Positions 18,514 to 26,590 of a stretch of DNA of 64,000 nt are shown in pieces. Below the pieces are notes generated by a model. The model ran no database searches, was not told the DNA's origin, and saw only the letters and a list, made by a program, of their open reading frames with translations. This DNA comes from Vannielia litorea. GTDB lineage: Bacteria > Pseudomonadota > Alphaproteobacteria > Rhodobacterales > Rhodobacteraceae. The translations under genes were made by a program, and so were the position numbers. Position 1 is the stretch's first letter. Every line of letters begins with the position of its first letter. The DNA is taken from contig NZ_FSRL01000001.1 of the NCBI RefSeq assembly GCF_900142295.1, forward strand, positions 1,488,001 to 1,552,000, written 5' to 3'.

Positions 18514-18612
18514 GGGCCCTCGCGTGCCGTTGGATCACCCCGTGACGCGCTGCCCCACCCGCTCCGATCTCCCCTTGCATGGGCGGCAGAATCGTCTAGA
18601 AAGCCCCCACGT

Positions 18613-18689
18613 CGGGCTATGGCGCAGTCTGGTAGCGCGTCCGTCTGGGGGACGGAAGGTCGTAGGTTCAAGTCCTGCTAGCCCGACCA
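18613..18689 (+). tRNA. tRNA-Pro (anticodon GGG)
   Basis: A 77-nt cloverleaf. The acceptor stem CGGGCTA pairs with TAGCCCG; the D arm is GGCGCAGTCTGGTAGCGC; the anticodon stem TCCGT/ACGGA encloses loop CTGGGGG with anticodon GGG; the T loop is GGTTCAAGTCC. The 3' CCA is encoded. It reads CCC/CCU proline codons. Confidence 0.97.
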
Positions 18690-18700
18690 ACAGTTTCATC

Positions 18701-18731
18701 ACCGCCCGCACCCGAGAGGGTCGCGGGCGGT
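18701..18731 (+). terminator. Terminator-like hairpin after tRNA-Pro
   Basis: ACCGCCCGC (18701-18709) pairs with GCGGGCGGT (18723-18731). The inner ACCC/GGGT pair with a GAGA tetraloop makes a 13-bp stem with one bulged base. It starts 11 bases after the tRNA and is followed by TGTTGCTTG. Confidence 0.75.
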
Positions 18732-18753
18732 GTTGCTTGAGGGGGAGCCTGCT

Positions 18754-19851
18754 GTGACGGATGCGCGAGACGACGGGCCCCTGGGCGTGCTTCCGGGACA
18801 GGCGATTGCGGCGATGATCGCACGCGGCAGCCTGCGCGGGGCACCCGAGGTGACCCGGGCCCAGATCCAGCCCGCGAGCCTCGACCTGCGGCTGGGCAAG
18901 ACAGCCTATCGGGTGCGCGCCTCCTTTCTGCCCGGCAAGACCGCGACCGTGGCCGAGCGGCTCGCGGAGTTCGGGATGCACGAGGTGTCGCTCGAGGGCG
19001 GCGCGGTGCTGGAGAAGGGCTGCGTCTATCTCGTGCCGCTGATGGAGAGCCTGAGCCTGGAGCCGGGCCTGACGGCGGTGGCCAATGCCAAGAGTTCGAC
19101 CGGGCGGCTCGACCTGCTGACCCGGCTGGTGACCGATCGGGGCGTGGAGTTCGACCGGGTGCCGGCGGGCTACGCGGGGCCGCTCTATGCCGAGATCTGC
19201 CCGAGGAGCTTTTCGGTGCTGGTGCGCCCGGGGATGCGGTTGAACCAGCTGCGGTTTCGCCGTGGGCAGGCGGTGCTGGACGACGGCGCGCTCCGGGCGC
19301 TGCACGCCGAGGTGCCGCTGGTCGATGGCGAGGCGGTGATTTCGGAAGGCCTGGGCTTTTCGGTCGACCTGCGGCCCGAGCAGGGCACGCTGGTGGGGTA
19401 CCGCGCCAAGCCTCACACCGGGATCATCGACCTCGACCGGATCGGAGCCTACCCGGCGGCGGAGTTCTGGGAGCGGATCGAGACTGCGGAGGGCCGGATC
19501 ATCCTCGATCCGGGGGCCTTCTACATCCTGGTCAGCCGCGAGGCGGTGACGATCCCGCCGATGTATGCCGCCGAAATGGCGCCCTATCTCGCCCTGGTCG
19601 GCGAGTTCCGGGTGCATTACGCGGGCTTCTTCGACCCCGGGTTCGGCCATGCCGAGGCGGGAGGCGCAGGCTCGCGGGGCGTGCTGGAGGTGCGCTGCCA
19701 CGAGGCACCTTTCGTGCTGGAGCACGGGCAGGTCGTGGGGCGGCTGGTGTACGAGCGCATGGCAGAGCGGCCGGAGCGGCTTTACGGAGCGGAAATCGCC
19801 TCGAACTATCAGGGCCAGGGGCTCAAGCTGGCCAAGCACTTCCGGACCTGA
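18754..19851 (+). CDS. dcd: Two-domain 2'-deoxycytidine 5'-triphosphate deaminase
   Basis: A 365-residue protein related to dCTP deaminase, which makes dUTP for thymidylate synthesis. It contains two dUTPase/Dcd-like halves. The first has IQPASLDLRLG and ANAKSSTGRLDLL; the second has DLDRIGAYPAAEFW, FYILVSREAVTIPPMYAAEM and VHYAGFFDPGFGHAEAGG. This double-length form is typical of alphaproteobacteria. I chose the GTG at 18754, seven bases after GGGGGAG; the frame is open to 18730. It lies directly after tRNA-Pro. Confidence 0.88.
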   Translation: MTDARDDGPLGVLPGQAIAAMIARGSLRGAPEVTRAQIQPASLDLRLGKTAYRVRASFLPGKTATVAERLAEFGMHEVSLEGGAVLEKGCVYLVPLMESLSLEPGLTAVANAKSSTGRLDLLTRLVTDRGVEFDRVPAGYAGPLYAEICPRSFSVLVRPGMRLNQLRFRRGQAVLDDGALRALHAEVPLVDGEAVISEGLGFSVDLRPEQGTLVGYRAKPHTGIIDLDRIGAYPAAEFWERIETAEGRIILDPGAFYILVSREAVTIPPMYAAEMAPYLALVGEFRVHYAGFFDPGFGHAEAGGAGSRGVLEVRCHEAPFVLEHGQVVGRLVYERMAERPERLYGAEIASNYQGQGLKLAKHFRT

Positions 19852-19896
19852 GCGCGGGCCAGAAGGATCATCTCGAAGCTCTTTCGGACCGGGCAG

Positions 19897-19914
19897 GAAT
19901 CTTCATGAAGATTC
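19897..19914. terminator. Palindrome between dcd and oxyR
   Basis: An 18-base perfect palindrome, GAATCTTCATGAAGATTC, midway in the 108-bp space between two convergent genes. It could end transcription from both sides, although it lacks a long T-run. Confidence 0.4.
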
Positions 19915-19959
19915 TTGCGAGGCCAGAAGAAAGCTCGTGAATTTTCGTCCGGGAGCGGG

Positions 19960-20874
19960 TCAGACGGGGAGCCTGGCGAGGCGGGCCTCGCCGGCCTCGC
20001 GCAGGATCTCGGCCAGGGTGGTGAACCATCCGTCATCGGTGGCCGTCCGGCGCCGCAGCAGGCCAAGGCGGCGCGCGGGCTGGGGATCGGCGAAGCGGTG
20101 CAGGGCGAGGCGCGGCGCGGCGGCCAGCTCGGAGGCGGCGGCGAGTTCGGGCAGGAAGGTGAAGCCGAAGCCCTCGGCGACGAGGCCCGCGAGGGTGGCG
20201 AGCGAAGAGGCCCCGAGATCGACACGGGTGTCGGCGCGGCGCAGGGCGCAGACCTCGAGCGCCTGGTCGGCGAGGCAATGGCCTTCCTCCAGCAGCAGCA
20301 GGCGGTCGGGGTCGAGCGCGTCGGGGCGGATCGCGGCCCCCTGCCCCGCGAGGGTTGCGGCATTGCCGGCGAGCAGGAAGCGGTCCTCGAAGAGCGGAAC
20401 CTCCACCAGCCCCGCGCGACCCGTGGGCAGCGCCACCACGGCGGCGTCGAGCCGCCCGGCCTCCAGCCCGTCGAGCACGGTTTCGGTCTGGCTCTCGCGG
20501 ATGCGCAGCTCGAGCGTGAGGTTGCGGGAGCGGATCAGCGGCAGGGCGACCGGCAGGAGGTAGGGCGCGACGGTGGGGATGACCCCGAGCGCGAGGCGGC
20601 CGCCGAGGCCTTCGCGCCAGCGCGCGGCCTGCTCCAGCGCGTCCATCTCGGCCAGCACGGCGCGGGCGTGGGCCTGCAGCTCGTGGCCGGCCGGGGTGAG
20701 CACGGCGCGGCGGGGCTGGCGCTCGACGAGGCGGAGGCCGGTTTGCGCCTCCATCTCCTTGATCTGCTGGCTGAGCGCGGGTTGCGAGACATGCACGATC
20801 TCGGCGGCACGCACGAAGCTGCCCGTCTCGGCGAGGGCGATGAAGGAGCGGAGCTGGCGGAGGGTGAGGTTCAT
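19960..20874 (-). CDS. oxyR: Hydrogen peroxide-inducible activator OxyR
   Basis: A 304-residue LysR-type regulator. The N-terminal HTH is LTLRQLRSFIALAETGSFVRAAEIVHVSQPALSQQIKEME. The effector domain holds EEGHCLADQALEVC, which matches the redox-active region around Cys199 and Cys208 of E. coli OxyR, so peroxide sensing by disulfide formation is expected. It is divergent from a VIT1-type transporter across a 124-bp region with a palindrome (20909-20922), suggesting it controls itself and that gene. Confidence 0.9.
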   Translation of the reverse strand: MNLTLRQLRSFIALAETGSFVRAAEIVHVSQPALSQQIKEMEAQTGLRLVERQPRRAVLTPAGHELQAHARAVLAEMDALEQAARWREGLGGRLALGVIPTVAPYLLPVALPLIRSRNLTLELRIRESQTETVLDGLEAGRLDAAVVALPTGRAGLVEVPLFEDRFLLAGNAATLAGQGAAIRPDALDPDRLLLLEEGHCLADQALEVCALRRADTRVDLGASSLATLAGLVAEGFGFTFLPELAAASELAAAPRLALHRFADPQPARRLGLLRRRTATDDGWFTTLAEILREAGEARLARLPV

Positions 20875-20908
20875 AAGCCGGGGTGATCGGAAAGCGGGAA
20901 GACGGCAA

Positions 20909-20922
20909 GCGATGGTTATCGC
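20909..20922. promoter_or_regulatory. Candidate OxyR operator
   Basis: The perfect inverted repeat GCGAT-GGTT-ATCGC lies 35 bp upstream of the oxyR start and 77 bp upstream of the VIT1-type gene. Divergent LysR-type genes normally share such a site. TTGACA follows at about 20928 and could serve the rightward promoter. Confidence 0.35.
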
Positions 20923-20998
20923 CCGGTTTGACATGGCGCAAGACATCCGCCGCACCGCTGGGGCAGATTGGGGAGGCACAGCCAGCCCGGAGCCAGCC

Positions 20999-21664
20999 AT
21001 GCCCCTCGCGCACCACCTGAAACAGATCACCTATGGCGGGAATGACGGGATCGTCACGACTTTCGCCATCGTCGCGGGATTCGCGGGGGCGGAGGCCGAG
21101 GGGGCGGGGGCGATCGGGGCGGTGGCGGTGCTGGTCTTCGGGCTGGCCAACCTCTTTGCCGACGGGGTGTCGATGGGGTTGGGCGAGTTTCTCTCGACCC
21201 GCTCGGCGCGGGCGCTCTACCGGGCCGAACGGGCGCGGGTGCTGGAGGGGGCGGACCGGAGACGGCTGGTGGCGATGCTGGGCGCACGGGGGCTGACGCC
21301 GGGCACGGCGGCGCGGGTGGCCGAGGGGCTCGAGGAGAGCCCGGAGCTTGTGGCCGACCTGCTGGCGGGGGCGGGCGTGTCGATGCCGGATTTGCGCGAT
21401 GCGACGCCCGCGCGCGACGGTGTGGTGACCTTCGGCGCATTTCTCGCCTTCGGGCTGGTGCCCCTGCTGCCCTTCCTGCTGGCAGGCCCCGAGGCGGGCA
21501 GCACGCTCTCCTCGGTGGCGGCCAGCCTTGCGGCCCTGACGGCGCTCGGGCTGCTGCGGGCCCGGGCCACGGGGGAGCGGGGCGTGCGGGCACTGGGCGA
21601 GGTGCTGGGCGTGGGGGTGCTGTGCGGGCTTGTGGCCTATGGCGTGGGCGCGCTGGTGGGCTGA
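20999..21664 (+). CDS. VIT1/CCC1 family metal transporter
   Basis: A 221-residue membrane protein of the vacuolar iron/manganese transporter family. The N-terminal hallmark YGGNDGIVTTFAIVAGFAGA is followed by GLANLFADGVSMGLGEFLSTRS. A cytoplasmic helical linker (residues about 75-135) precedes three further membrane segments. It probably moves Fe2+ or Mn2+ out of the cytosol. Its position divergent from oxyR suggests induction under peroxide stress, when free iron is dangerous. Confidence 0.88.
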   Translation: MPLAHHLKQITYGGNDGIVTTFAIVAGFAGAEAEGAGAIGAVAVLVFGLANLFADGVSMGLGEFLSTRSARALYRAERARVLEGADRRRLVAMLGARGLTPGTAARVAEGLEESPELVADLLAGAGVSMPDLRDATPARDGVVTFGAFLAFGLVPLLPFLLAGPEAGSTLSSVAASLAALTALGLLRARATGERGVRALGEVLGVGVLCGLVAYGVGALVG

Positions 21665-21676
21665 GGCCCCGAAAGA

Positions 21677-21708
21677 AGGCCCGCGCGGGGGAGGGTCCGC
21701 GCGGGCCT
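21677..21708. terminator. Strong 12-bp hairpin between convergent genes
   Basis: AGGCCCGCGCGG (21677-21688) pairs perfectly with CCGCGCGGGCCT (21697-21708) around an 8-base loop. A second 7-bp stem, CGGGCAG/CTGCCCG, follows at 21709-21729. It is probably a bidirectional terminator for the VIT1-type and DUF6456 genes. Confidence 0.65.
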
Positions 21709-21744
21709 CGGGCAGGGAGGAGCTGCCCGGTGCCTTGGTTGGCG

Positions 21745-22878
21745 TCAGCCGATCATGTGGGCCTCGGGCCCGTAGGACTCCTCGTAGTGCTGCTTGAGGC
21801 GCTGGAGCGCGATGCGCAGCACGATCTTGCCCGAGCGCGCCGACCAGCCCATGCGTTTTTCGGCGGCCTCCAGCCCCTCGAGGAAGCAGCAGCAGCGCAG
21901 CACCATGTCGCCCAGGCCCGGGCCGAGATCGCGCAGGGCCTGGGCCACGCGGGCGCGGCTCGCCGCCGGGCCGTTGGCGGGGCCGGAAGTGTCGAACTGG
22001 CCGCGGGTGCCGCCGGTAAGGAAGTTGTCCCAGTTCTGGGCCACGCGCGGGCCCATCTGGGCCATCTCGAAATCCTCGCGCAGGCGCTCGGCGGCGGCGA
22101 CGAGATCGGCGGAGAGGAAGGGCTTGCCGTCCTTCTCGCGGCGACGGGCGAGCGCGGTCACCGGGCTTTCGGCGCGGTTGTAGCGGATCTTGCGCGGCAC
22201 CTCCTCGCCGGCGTCGGCCTCCTCGATCTCGGCGTGCTGCCAGGCGAAGGGGCTCATCGCCTCGGCAAAGCCACCTGCCCTCGCCTCGGTTTCGGCCAGC
22301 ATCCGCTTGAGCGCGGCGCGGCCGGCAGGGCTGATGACGTAGCTCGCCACCCGGCCCGGCTTGCGCAGGGAGATCCACTCCTTCAGCGCGAAGGCCTGGG
22401 CGACCTCGCGGTCGACCACGGCGGTGCGGGTGGAGCGGCCATCGGCGAGGCTGCGCACGACGGCGGCCTTTTCGAGATCGGCGGCAACGGCGAGCACCGA
22501 GCCGCTCTCGCATAGGCGGCGCAGGATGCGGCGGCCCTCGCGGGCCACGGTGGCTTCGTCGCAGATTTTGCGGTCGGGGGTGAAGTGGCGGCTCATGGTC
22601 AGGGTCTCCTTGCTGGCCCGGGCCGTGCCCGTGGCGTCGATGCACTTGAAATGGGCCTGTCCGAGGCGGGCGAGGGCCTCGTCGACAAGCGGATCGTCAC
22701 GACGCTGTTCGAACCTTCTGATCTGTCTGAGAATGGTCGAGGCATGCACCCCTTCCGACCGGGCCAGGCCGCGAATGGTGCAGCCCGCCTCGGTGTGTTT
22801 CAGATAGTGCAGGGCACTTCGCGGCACCCAATGCGGCACCACCTCGGAGTCCTCCACCTCTCCGTTCTCAACGGTCAT
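21745..22878 (-). CDS. DUF6456 helix-turn-helix protein
   Basis: A 377-residue cytosolic protein. Near the N-terminus AGCTIRGLARSEGVHASTILRQIRRFEQ is a resolvase-like helix-turn-helix. The middle section has a winged-helix look (ALKEWISLRKPGRVASYVISPAGRAAL). The C-terminal LGPGLGDMVLRCCCFLEGLEAAEKRMGW and LRIALQRLKQHYEE match the DUF6456 domain of alphaproteobacteria. It is probably a DNA-binding regulator of unknown target. I chose the ATG at 22878, with GGAAGGGA just before it. It is divergent from the DUF6477 gene over an AT-richer 214 bp. Confidence 0.78.
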   Translation of the reverse strand: MTVENGEVEDSEVVPHWVPRSALHYLKHTEAGCTIRGLARSEGVHASTILRQIRRFEQRRDDPLVDEALARLGQAHFKCIDATGTARASKETLTMSRHFTPDRKICDEATVAREGRRILRRLCESGSVLAVAADLEKAAVVRSLADGRSTRTAVVDREVAQAFALKEWISLRKPGRVASYVISPAGRAALKRMLAETEARAGGFAEAMSPFAWQHAEIEEADAGEEVPRKIRYNRAESPVTALARRREKDGKPFLSADLVAAAERLREDFEMAQMGPRVAQNWDNFLTGGTRGQFDTSGPANGPAASRARVAQALRDLGPGLGDMVLRCCCFLEGLEAAEKRMGWSARSGKIVLRIALQRLKQHYEESYGPEAHMIG

Positions 22879-23092
22879 CTGTCCCTTCCCCCAGGATTGT
22901 TCTCGTAATCGTGCCTCCAGCGGACACAACCTAAAGGCGATTTAGTTACCCAGAAGTTAACAATGCGTCGTAAGTGCAAGGTTTGTCTAAAATTTGTGAA
23001 AAATCCTTGCCGATGCGTGCGCTCAATCGGCGATTGCGCAACACCCGCTCTGGTTGTGTGAGGGTGGACACGCAACATCTGGGAGTTCCACC

Positions 23093-23437
23093 ATGACCGA
23101 AGACAACGCCACACCGCAAGCCGGATACCAGGCCCGCAGGACTCAGGGACCGCTGGCGCATATCCGCCGTCCGAAGTTGCTGATTCGGGCCGCGCGGCTG
23201 GGGCTGGCCGATTACTCGCGCAGCCGGGATCTGAAGCGGATCATGCGGGTGGCCACCCTGCCCGCCCCCACCAGGGCCGTGCGCGACCTGATCGCAACCG
23301 AGGCGGAGATGGAGGAAGGCCGGCAGACCGGGCTTTCGACCTATTCGGTCATCCGGCACGTGGAGGTGATGATCGCGCTCATGGCCGAGGCCAAGCTCCT
23401 GCCGCAGGGCCCGCTGGACGGCCCCGCGGAGGGGTGA
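23093..23437 (+). CDS. DUF6477 family protein
   Basis: A 114-residue basic, soluble protein of the DUF6477 family seen in Rhodobacterales. The core is RRPKLLIRAARLGLADYSRSRDLKRIM, followed by a Glu-rich helix and YSVIRHVEVMIALMAEAKLL. It has no known function. Its place divergent from the DUF6456 regulator suggests shared control. Confidence 0.72.
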   Translation: MTEDNATPQAGYQARRTQGPLAHIRRPKLLIRAARLGLADYSRSRDLKRIMRVATLPAPTRAVRDLIATEAEMEEGRQTGLSTYSVIRHVEVMIALMAEAKLLPQGPLDGPAEG

Positions 23438-23452
23438 GCGGCACCTGCGCCG

Positions 23453-25003
23453 TCAGGCCATGGCGTCTGGCAGCACTTCCTTGCGCCTGGCGATGAAGGC
23501 CTCGAGCTCTTCGCGGATGCCCGCGTCGAGCGGCGGGGCCTCGTAGGCGCCAAGCAGCCTGGTGACGCGCTCGGAGGCCAGGGCGGCGGTGTCGCGGGCG
23601 CCTTCCTCCTCCCAGGTTTCGAAGGGCTTGTAATCGAGCACCTCCGATTTCCAGAAGGCTGTTTGGTAGTTGGCCTGGGTGTGGGCGCAGCCGAGGTAGT
23701 GGCCGCCGGGGCCGACCTCGCGGATGGCGTCCATGCCCTGGCCGTTCTCGTCGACCGGCACGGCGGCGGCGAGGCGGTGGAGGATGCCGAGCTGGTCGGC
23801 GTCCATCACGAACTTCTCGTAGCTGCTGACCAGGCCGCCCTCGAGCCAGCCGCAGGCGTGCAGCATGAAGTTGACGCCCGAGAGCAGGCCCATGTTCAGC
23901 GAGTTGGCGCTCTCGTAGCCGGCCTGCGCATCGGGCAGCTTGGAGCCGCAGAAGGCACCGGCGGAGCGGAACGGCAGGCCCATGCGGCGGGCGAGCTGGC
24001 CCGCGCCGTAGGTCACCTGGCTGGCCTCGGGGGTGCCGAAGGTGGGGGCGCCCGAGTTCATGTCGATCGAGGTGACGAAGGCGCCGAAGATCACCGGCGC
24101 GCCCGGCCGGATCAGCTGGGAGTAGGCCACGCCGGCCATGACCTCGGCCAGCACCTGGGTCAGCGTGCCCGCGACCGAGACCGGCGCCATCGCGCCGCCG
24201 ACGATGAAGGGCGAGATGATGCAGGCCTGGCCGGCCTCGGCATAGGCCTCGAGCGCGCCCATCATCACCGAATCGAAGGTGAGCGGCGAGTTGATGTTGA
24301 TGAGCGAGGTCATCGCGCAGCGCCCGTTCAGCCCCCCGTCGACGCCCTTGAAGAGGATCTCGGTCATGGCGACCGAATCCTCGGCCCGGCTCGGCTCGGT
24401 GACGGAGCCCATGAAGGGTTTGTCGCTGAGGGTCATGTGGGCCATCAGCATGTCGAGATGGCGCTTGGCGACGGGGATGTCGGTGGGCTCGCAGACGGTG
24501 CCGCCGGAGTGGTGCAGCCACTTGGACATGTAGCCCAGCTTCACGAAGTTGTTGAAGTCGGCCATCGTGGCGTAGCGGCGGCCGCCGGAGTTGTCGCGCA
24601 CGAAGGGGGGCCCGTAGACCGGGGCGAGCACCAGGTTCTTGCCGCCGATCTCGACGTTGCGCTCGGGGTTGCGGGCGATCTGGGTGAACTGCGCGGGCGC
24701 GGTGGCGCAGAGCTTGCGGGCCAGCCCGCGCGGGATATGCACGCGCTCGCCCTCGACGGTGGCGCCGGCCTCCTTCCAGAGCTTCAGCGCGCGCGGGTTC
24801 TCGACGAAGGCAACGCCGATCTCCTCGAGCACCGTTTCGGCATTGGCCTCGATGATCTCGAGCGCCTCCTCGTTCAGGATGTCGAGGTTGGGGATGCCGC
24901 GGGTGATGAACCTTGCCGCCTCGATCCGCATGCCGGTGCGCTCGGCCCGCCGTGCCGCCCCGCCGCCAGACCGGGCCCGCCGCCCTGCAACTGCCTCGAC
25001 CAT
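23453..25003 (-). CDS. MttB-superfamily methyltransferase (non-pyrrolysine)
   Basis: A 516-residue protein of the trimethylamine methyltransferase superfamily: RFITRGIPNLDILNEEALEII at the start, then LVLAPVYGPPFVRD, GGRRYATMADFNNFVKLG, SGGTVCEPTDIPVAKRHLDM, MGSVTEPSRAEDSVAM and VGPGGHYLGCAHTQANYQ. The archaeal enzyme uses an amber-encoded pyrrolysine, but this gene has no in-frame amber, so it is of the MtgB-like type acting on betaines or other quaternary amines. No corrinoid protein or reactivase lies next to it. The start at 25003 has AAAGGAA upstream. Confidence 0.88.
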   Translation of the reverse strand: MVEAVAGRRARSGGGAARRAERTGMRIEAARFITRGIPNLDILNEEALEIIEANAETVLEEIGVAFVENPRALKLWKEAGATVEGERVHIPRGLARKLCATAPAQFTQIARNPERNVEIGGKNLVLAPVYGPPFVRDNSGGRRYATMADFNNFVKLGYMSKWLHHSGGTVCEPTDIPVAKRHLDMLMAHMTLSDKPFMGSVTEPSRAEDSVAMTEILFKGVDGGLNGRCAMTSLININSPLTFDSVMMGALEAYAEAGQACIISPFIVGGAMAPVSVAGTLTQVLAEVMAGVAYSQLIRPGAPVIFGAFVTSIDMNSGAPTFGTPEASQVTYGAGQLARRMGLPFRSAGAFCGSKLPDAQAGYESANSLNMGLLSGVNFMLHACGWLEGGLVSSYEKFVMDADQLGILHRLAAAVPVDENGQGMDAIREVGPGGHYLGCAHTQANYQTAFWKSEVLDYKPFETWEEEGARDTAALASERVTRLLGAYEAPPLDAGIREELEAFIARRKEVLPDAMA

Positions 25004-25170
25004 CCCGCGATTCCTTTCCCTCAAGGTCTTCTGGCCTCTCCTATCGCGTTCCGCGCGGCCTGCGAGGCCGGATTGCGCCGCCTCGGGGGGAAAAGCGACA
25101 TGCGGCACAGTGCTTTGACCGAACCGGCGGGAGGGTGCAGAATGGGACGACACCGCGGAGGGAGGCCGCC

Positions 25171-25869
25171 ATGGCACAGTCTGCCAGCCCGAGGCGCGGG
25201 ACCGAGGACCGGCTGACGCTGACTTCCTCGGAGATCACCGCGCTCGCGCATCTGTATCGCGGCGAGGTTTATCGCAGCACGATCTGGCGCACCCGGCTCG
25301 ACACGACGACCAACTGGGCGGTGGTGACGCTGGGGGTGGCGCTGTCGATCTCGTTTTCCTCGCCAGGCGCCTCGCCCCTACCGCTGGTGCTGGTGGGCGT
25401 GCTCATCATGCTCTTCCTGATGCTGGAGGCGCGGCGCTACCGTTACTTCAACGTCTGGCGGGCGCGGGCGCGCTGGATGGAGACGCATTTCTACGCTCCG
25501 ATGCTGCATGACGGCGACCTGCACATGGAAGACGGCTGGCAGAAGGTACTGAGCGAGGATTATCTGCGCCCGCATTACCACGTGAGCTTCTGGGTGGCGC
25601 TGGGGCGGCGGATCCGGCGCAACTACCTGTGGATCCTGATGATCCAGAGCCTCGCCTATGCCGGAAAGATCGCGGTGCATCCCAATGCGGTGGAAGGCTG
25701 GGCCCAGGCGGTGACCCGGGCCGACGTGGGGCCTCTGCCCGGCGAGGTGGTGATCGGGGTGGGCCTGGCCTACGTGCTGTCGTGGAGCGCCATCGCCTAT
25801 TGGAGCTACCGGCATGACGCGGCGCTGGCGCGGAAACGGGGCGAGAAGAGCTCGAGCTCGATGGGGTGA
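25171..25869 (+). CDS. DUF2270 membrane protein
   Basis: A 232-residue inner-membrane protein of the DUF2270 family. Two helices lie at residues about 48-85 and two more near 165-180 and 192-214. Conserved pieces are LAHLYRGEVYRSTIWRTRLDTTTNWAV, EARRYRYFNVWRARARWMETHFYAP and GWQKVLSEDYLRPHYHVSFWVALGRRIRRNY. Function unknown. GGAGGGAGG lies just upstream. Confidence 0.82.
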   Translation: MAQSASPRRGTEDRLTLTSSEITALAHLYRGEVYRSTIWRTRLDTTTNWAVVTLGVALSISFSSPGASPLPLVLVGVLIMLFLMLEARRYRYFNVWRARARWMETHFYAPMLHDGDLHMEDGWQKVLSEDYLRPHYHVSFWVALGRRIRRNYLWILMIQSLAYAGKIAVHPNAVEGWAQAVTRADVGPLPGEVVIGVGLAYVLSWSAIAYWSYRHDAALARKRGEKSSSSMG

Positions 25870-25934
25870 GCCGGCGGTGCGGCAAGAGGCGCATGGCGCC
25901 CCCTGCCCCACCCGTGCTGCAAGGCCGAAGCGCC

Positions 25935-26420
25935 TCAGGCGGCTTCGCGGTTGAGGGTTTTCTCGGCCAGAGAGGTCAGATTGCGGTCGGCGTCATACTC
26001 CTGGTCGAGGTTGGCCTGGAGCAGGTCGGCGACCTTGGCATCGAGATCGAGCGCCTTGGCCCAGGCGACCAGCGTGCCGTAGCGCGTGATCTCGTAGTGC
26101 TCCACCGCCTGGGCGGCTGCGATCATGCCGGCGTCTCGGGTGTCGCCGTCTTCGGCGTCTTCCATGATCTCCTTGCCCTCCTCGAGGATGCCGTCGATCG
26201 CCTCGCAGGTGACGCCCCGGGCCTTCAGGCCGAGGAGCTCGAAGACCTTCTCGAGGTTGTCGATCTGCTCCTCGGTCTCTTCGAGATGGTGCTCGAAGGC
26301 TTCGCGGAGCTGTTCGGACTCGGCCTTGCGGGCCATCTTGGGCAGCGTTTTGCGCACCTGCTTTTCGGCATAGTAGATGTCGCGCAGGAAATGGTTGAAG
26401 AGCGCGTCGAGCGATTTCAT
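25935..26420 (-). CDS. YciF/DUF892 ferritin-like protein
   Basis: A 161-residue four-helix-bundle protein of the YciE/YciF family. It starts [27 protein letters not shown] and has the carboxylate/His pattern [20 protein letters not shown], then [17 protein letters not shown] and [15 protein letters not shown]. Relatives have a ferritin-like di-iron centre and are linked to stress, without a proven reaction. It is divergent from guaA. Confidence 0.87.
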   Translation of the reverse strand: MKSLDALFNHFLRDIYYAEKQVRKTLPKMARKAESEQLREAFEHHLEETEEQIDNLEKVFELLGLKARGVTCEAIDGILEEGKEIMEDAEDGDTRDAGMIAAAQAVEHYEITRYGTLVAWAKALDLDAKVADLLQANLDQEYDADRNLTSLAEKTLNREAA

Positions 26421-26590
26421 CGGGGTCTTCCTTTCTGGTCGGATGTCAGCCGGAGGGCGCCAATCGCCGCCCCGTTGCGTGGAGAACGCCGGACCAAGGC
26501 ACTCCTGTTCCATCGCGTCGGGCGCTCGGCAGGAGTTTGCCGGGCCGGACGGGCCTTGCACCCCTCGGCGCAGCGCAATATTGCCATCTC

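Noticed and set aside
20033..22645. 870-codon open frame on the minus strand covering oxyR, the VIT1-type gene and DUF6456
   Set aside because: It overlaps three clearly recognisable genes in other frames and its translation is low-complexity Arg/Pro/Gly; a by-product of high GC.
23453..25003. Pyrrolysine-encoding amber codon in the MttB-family gene
   Set aside because: The frame has no internal TAG, so it belongs to the non-pyrrolysine branch.
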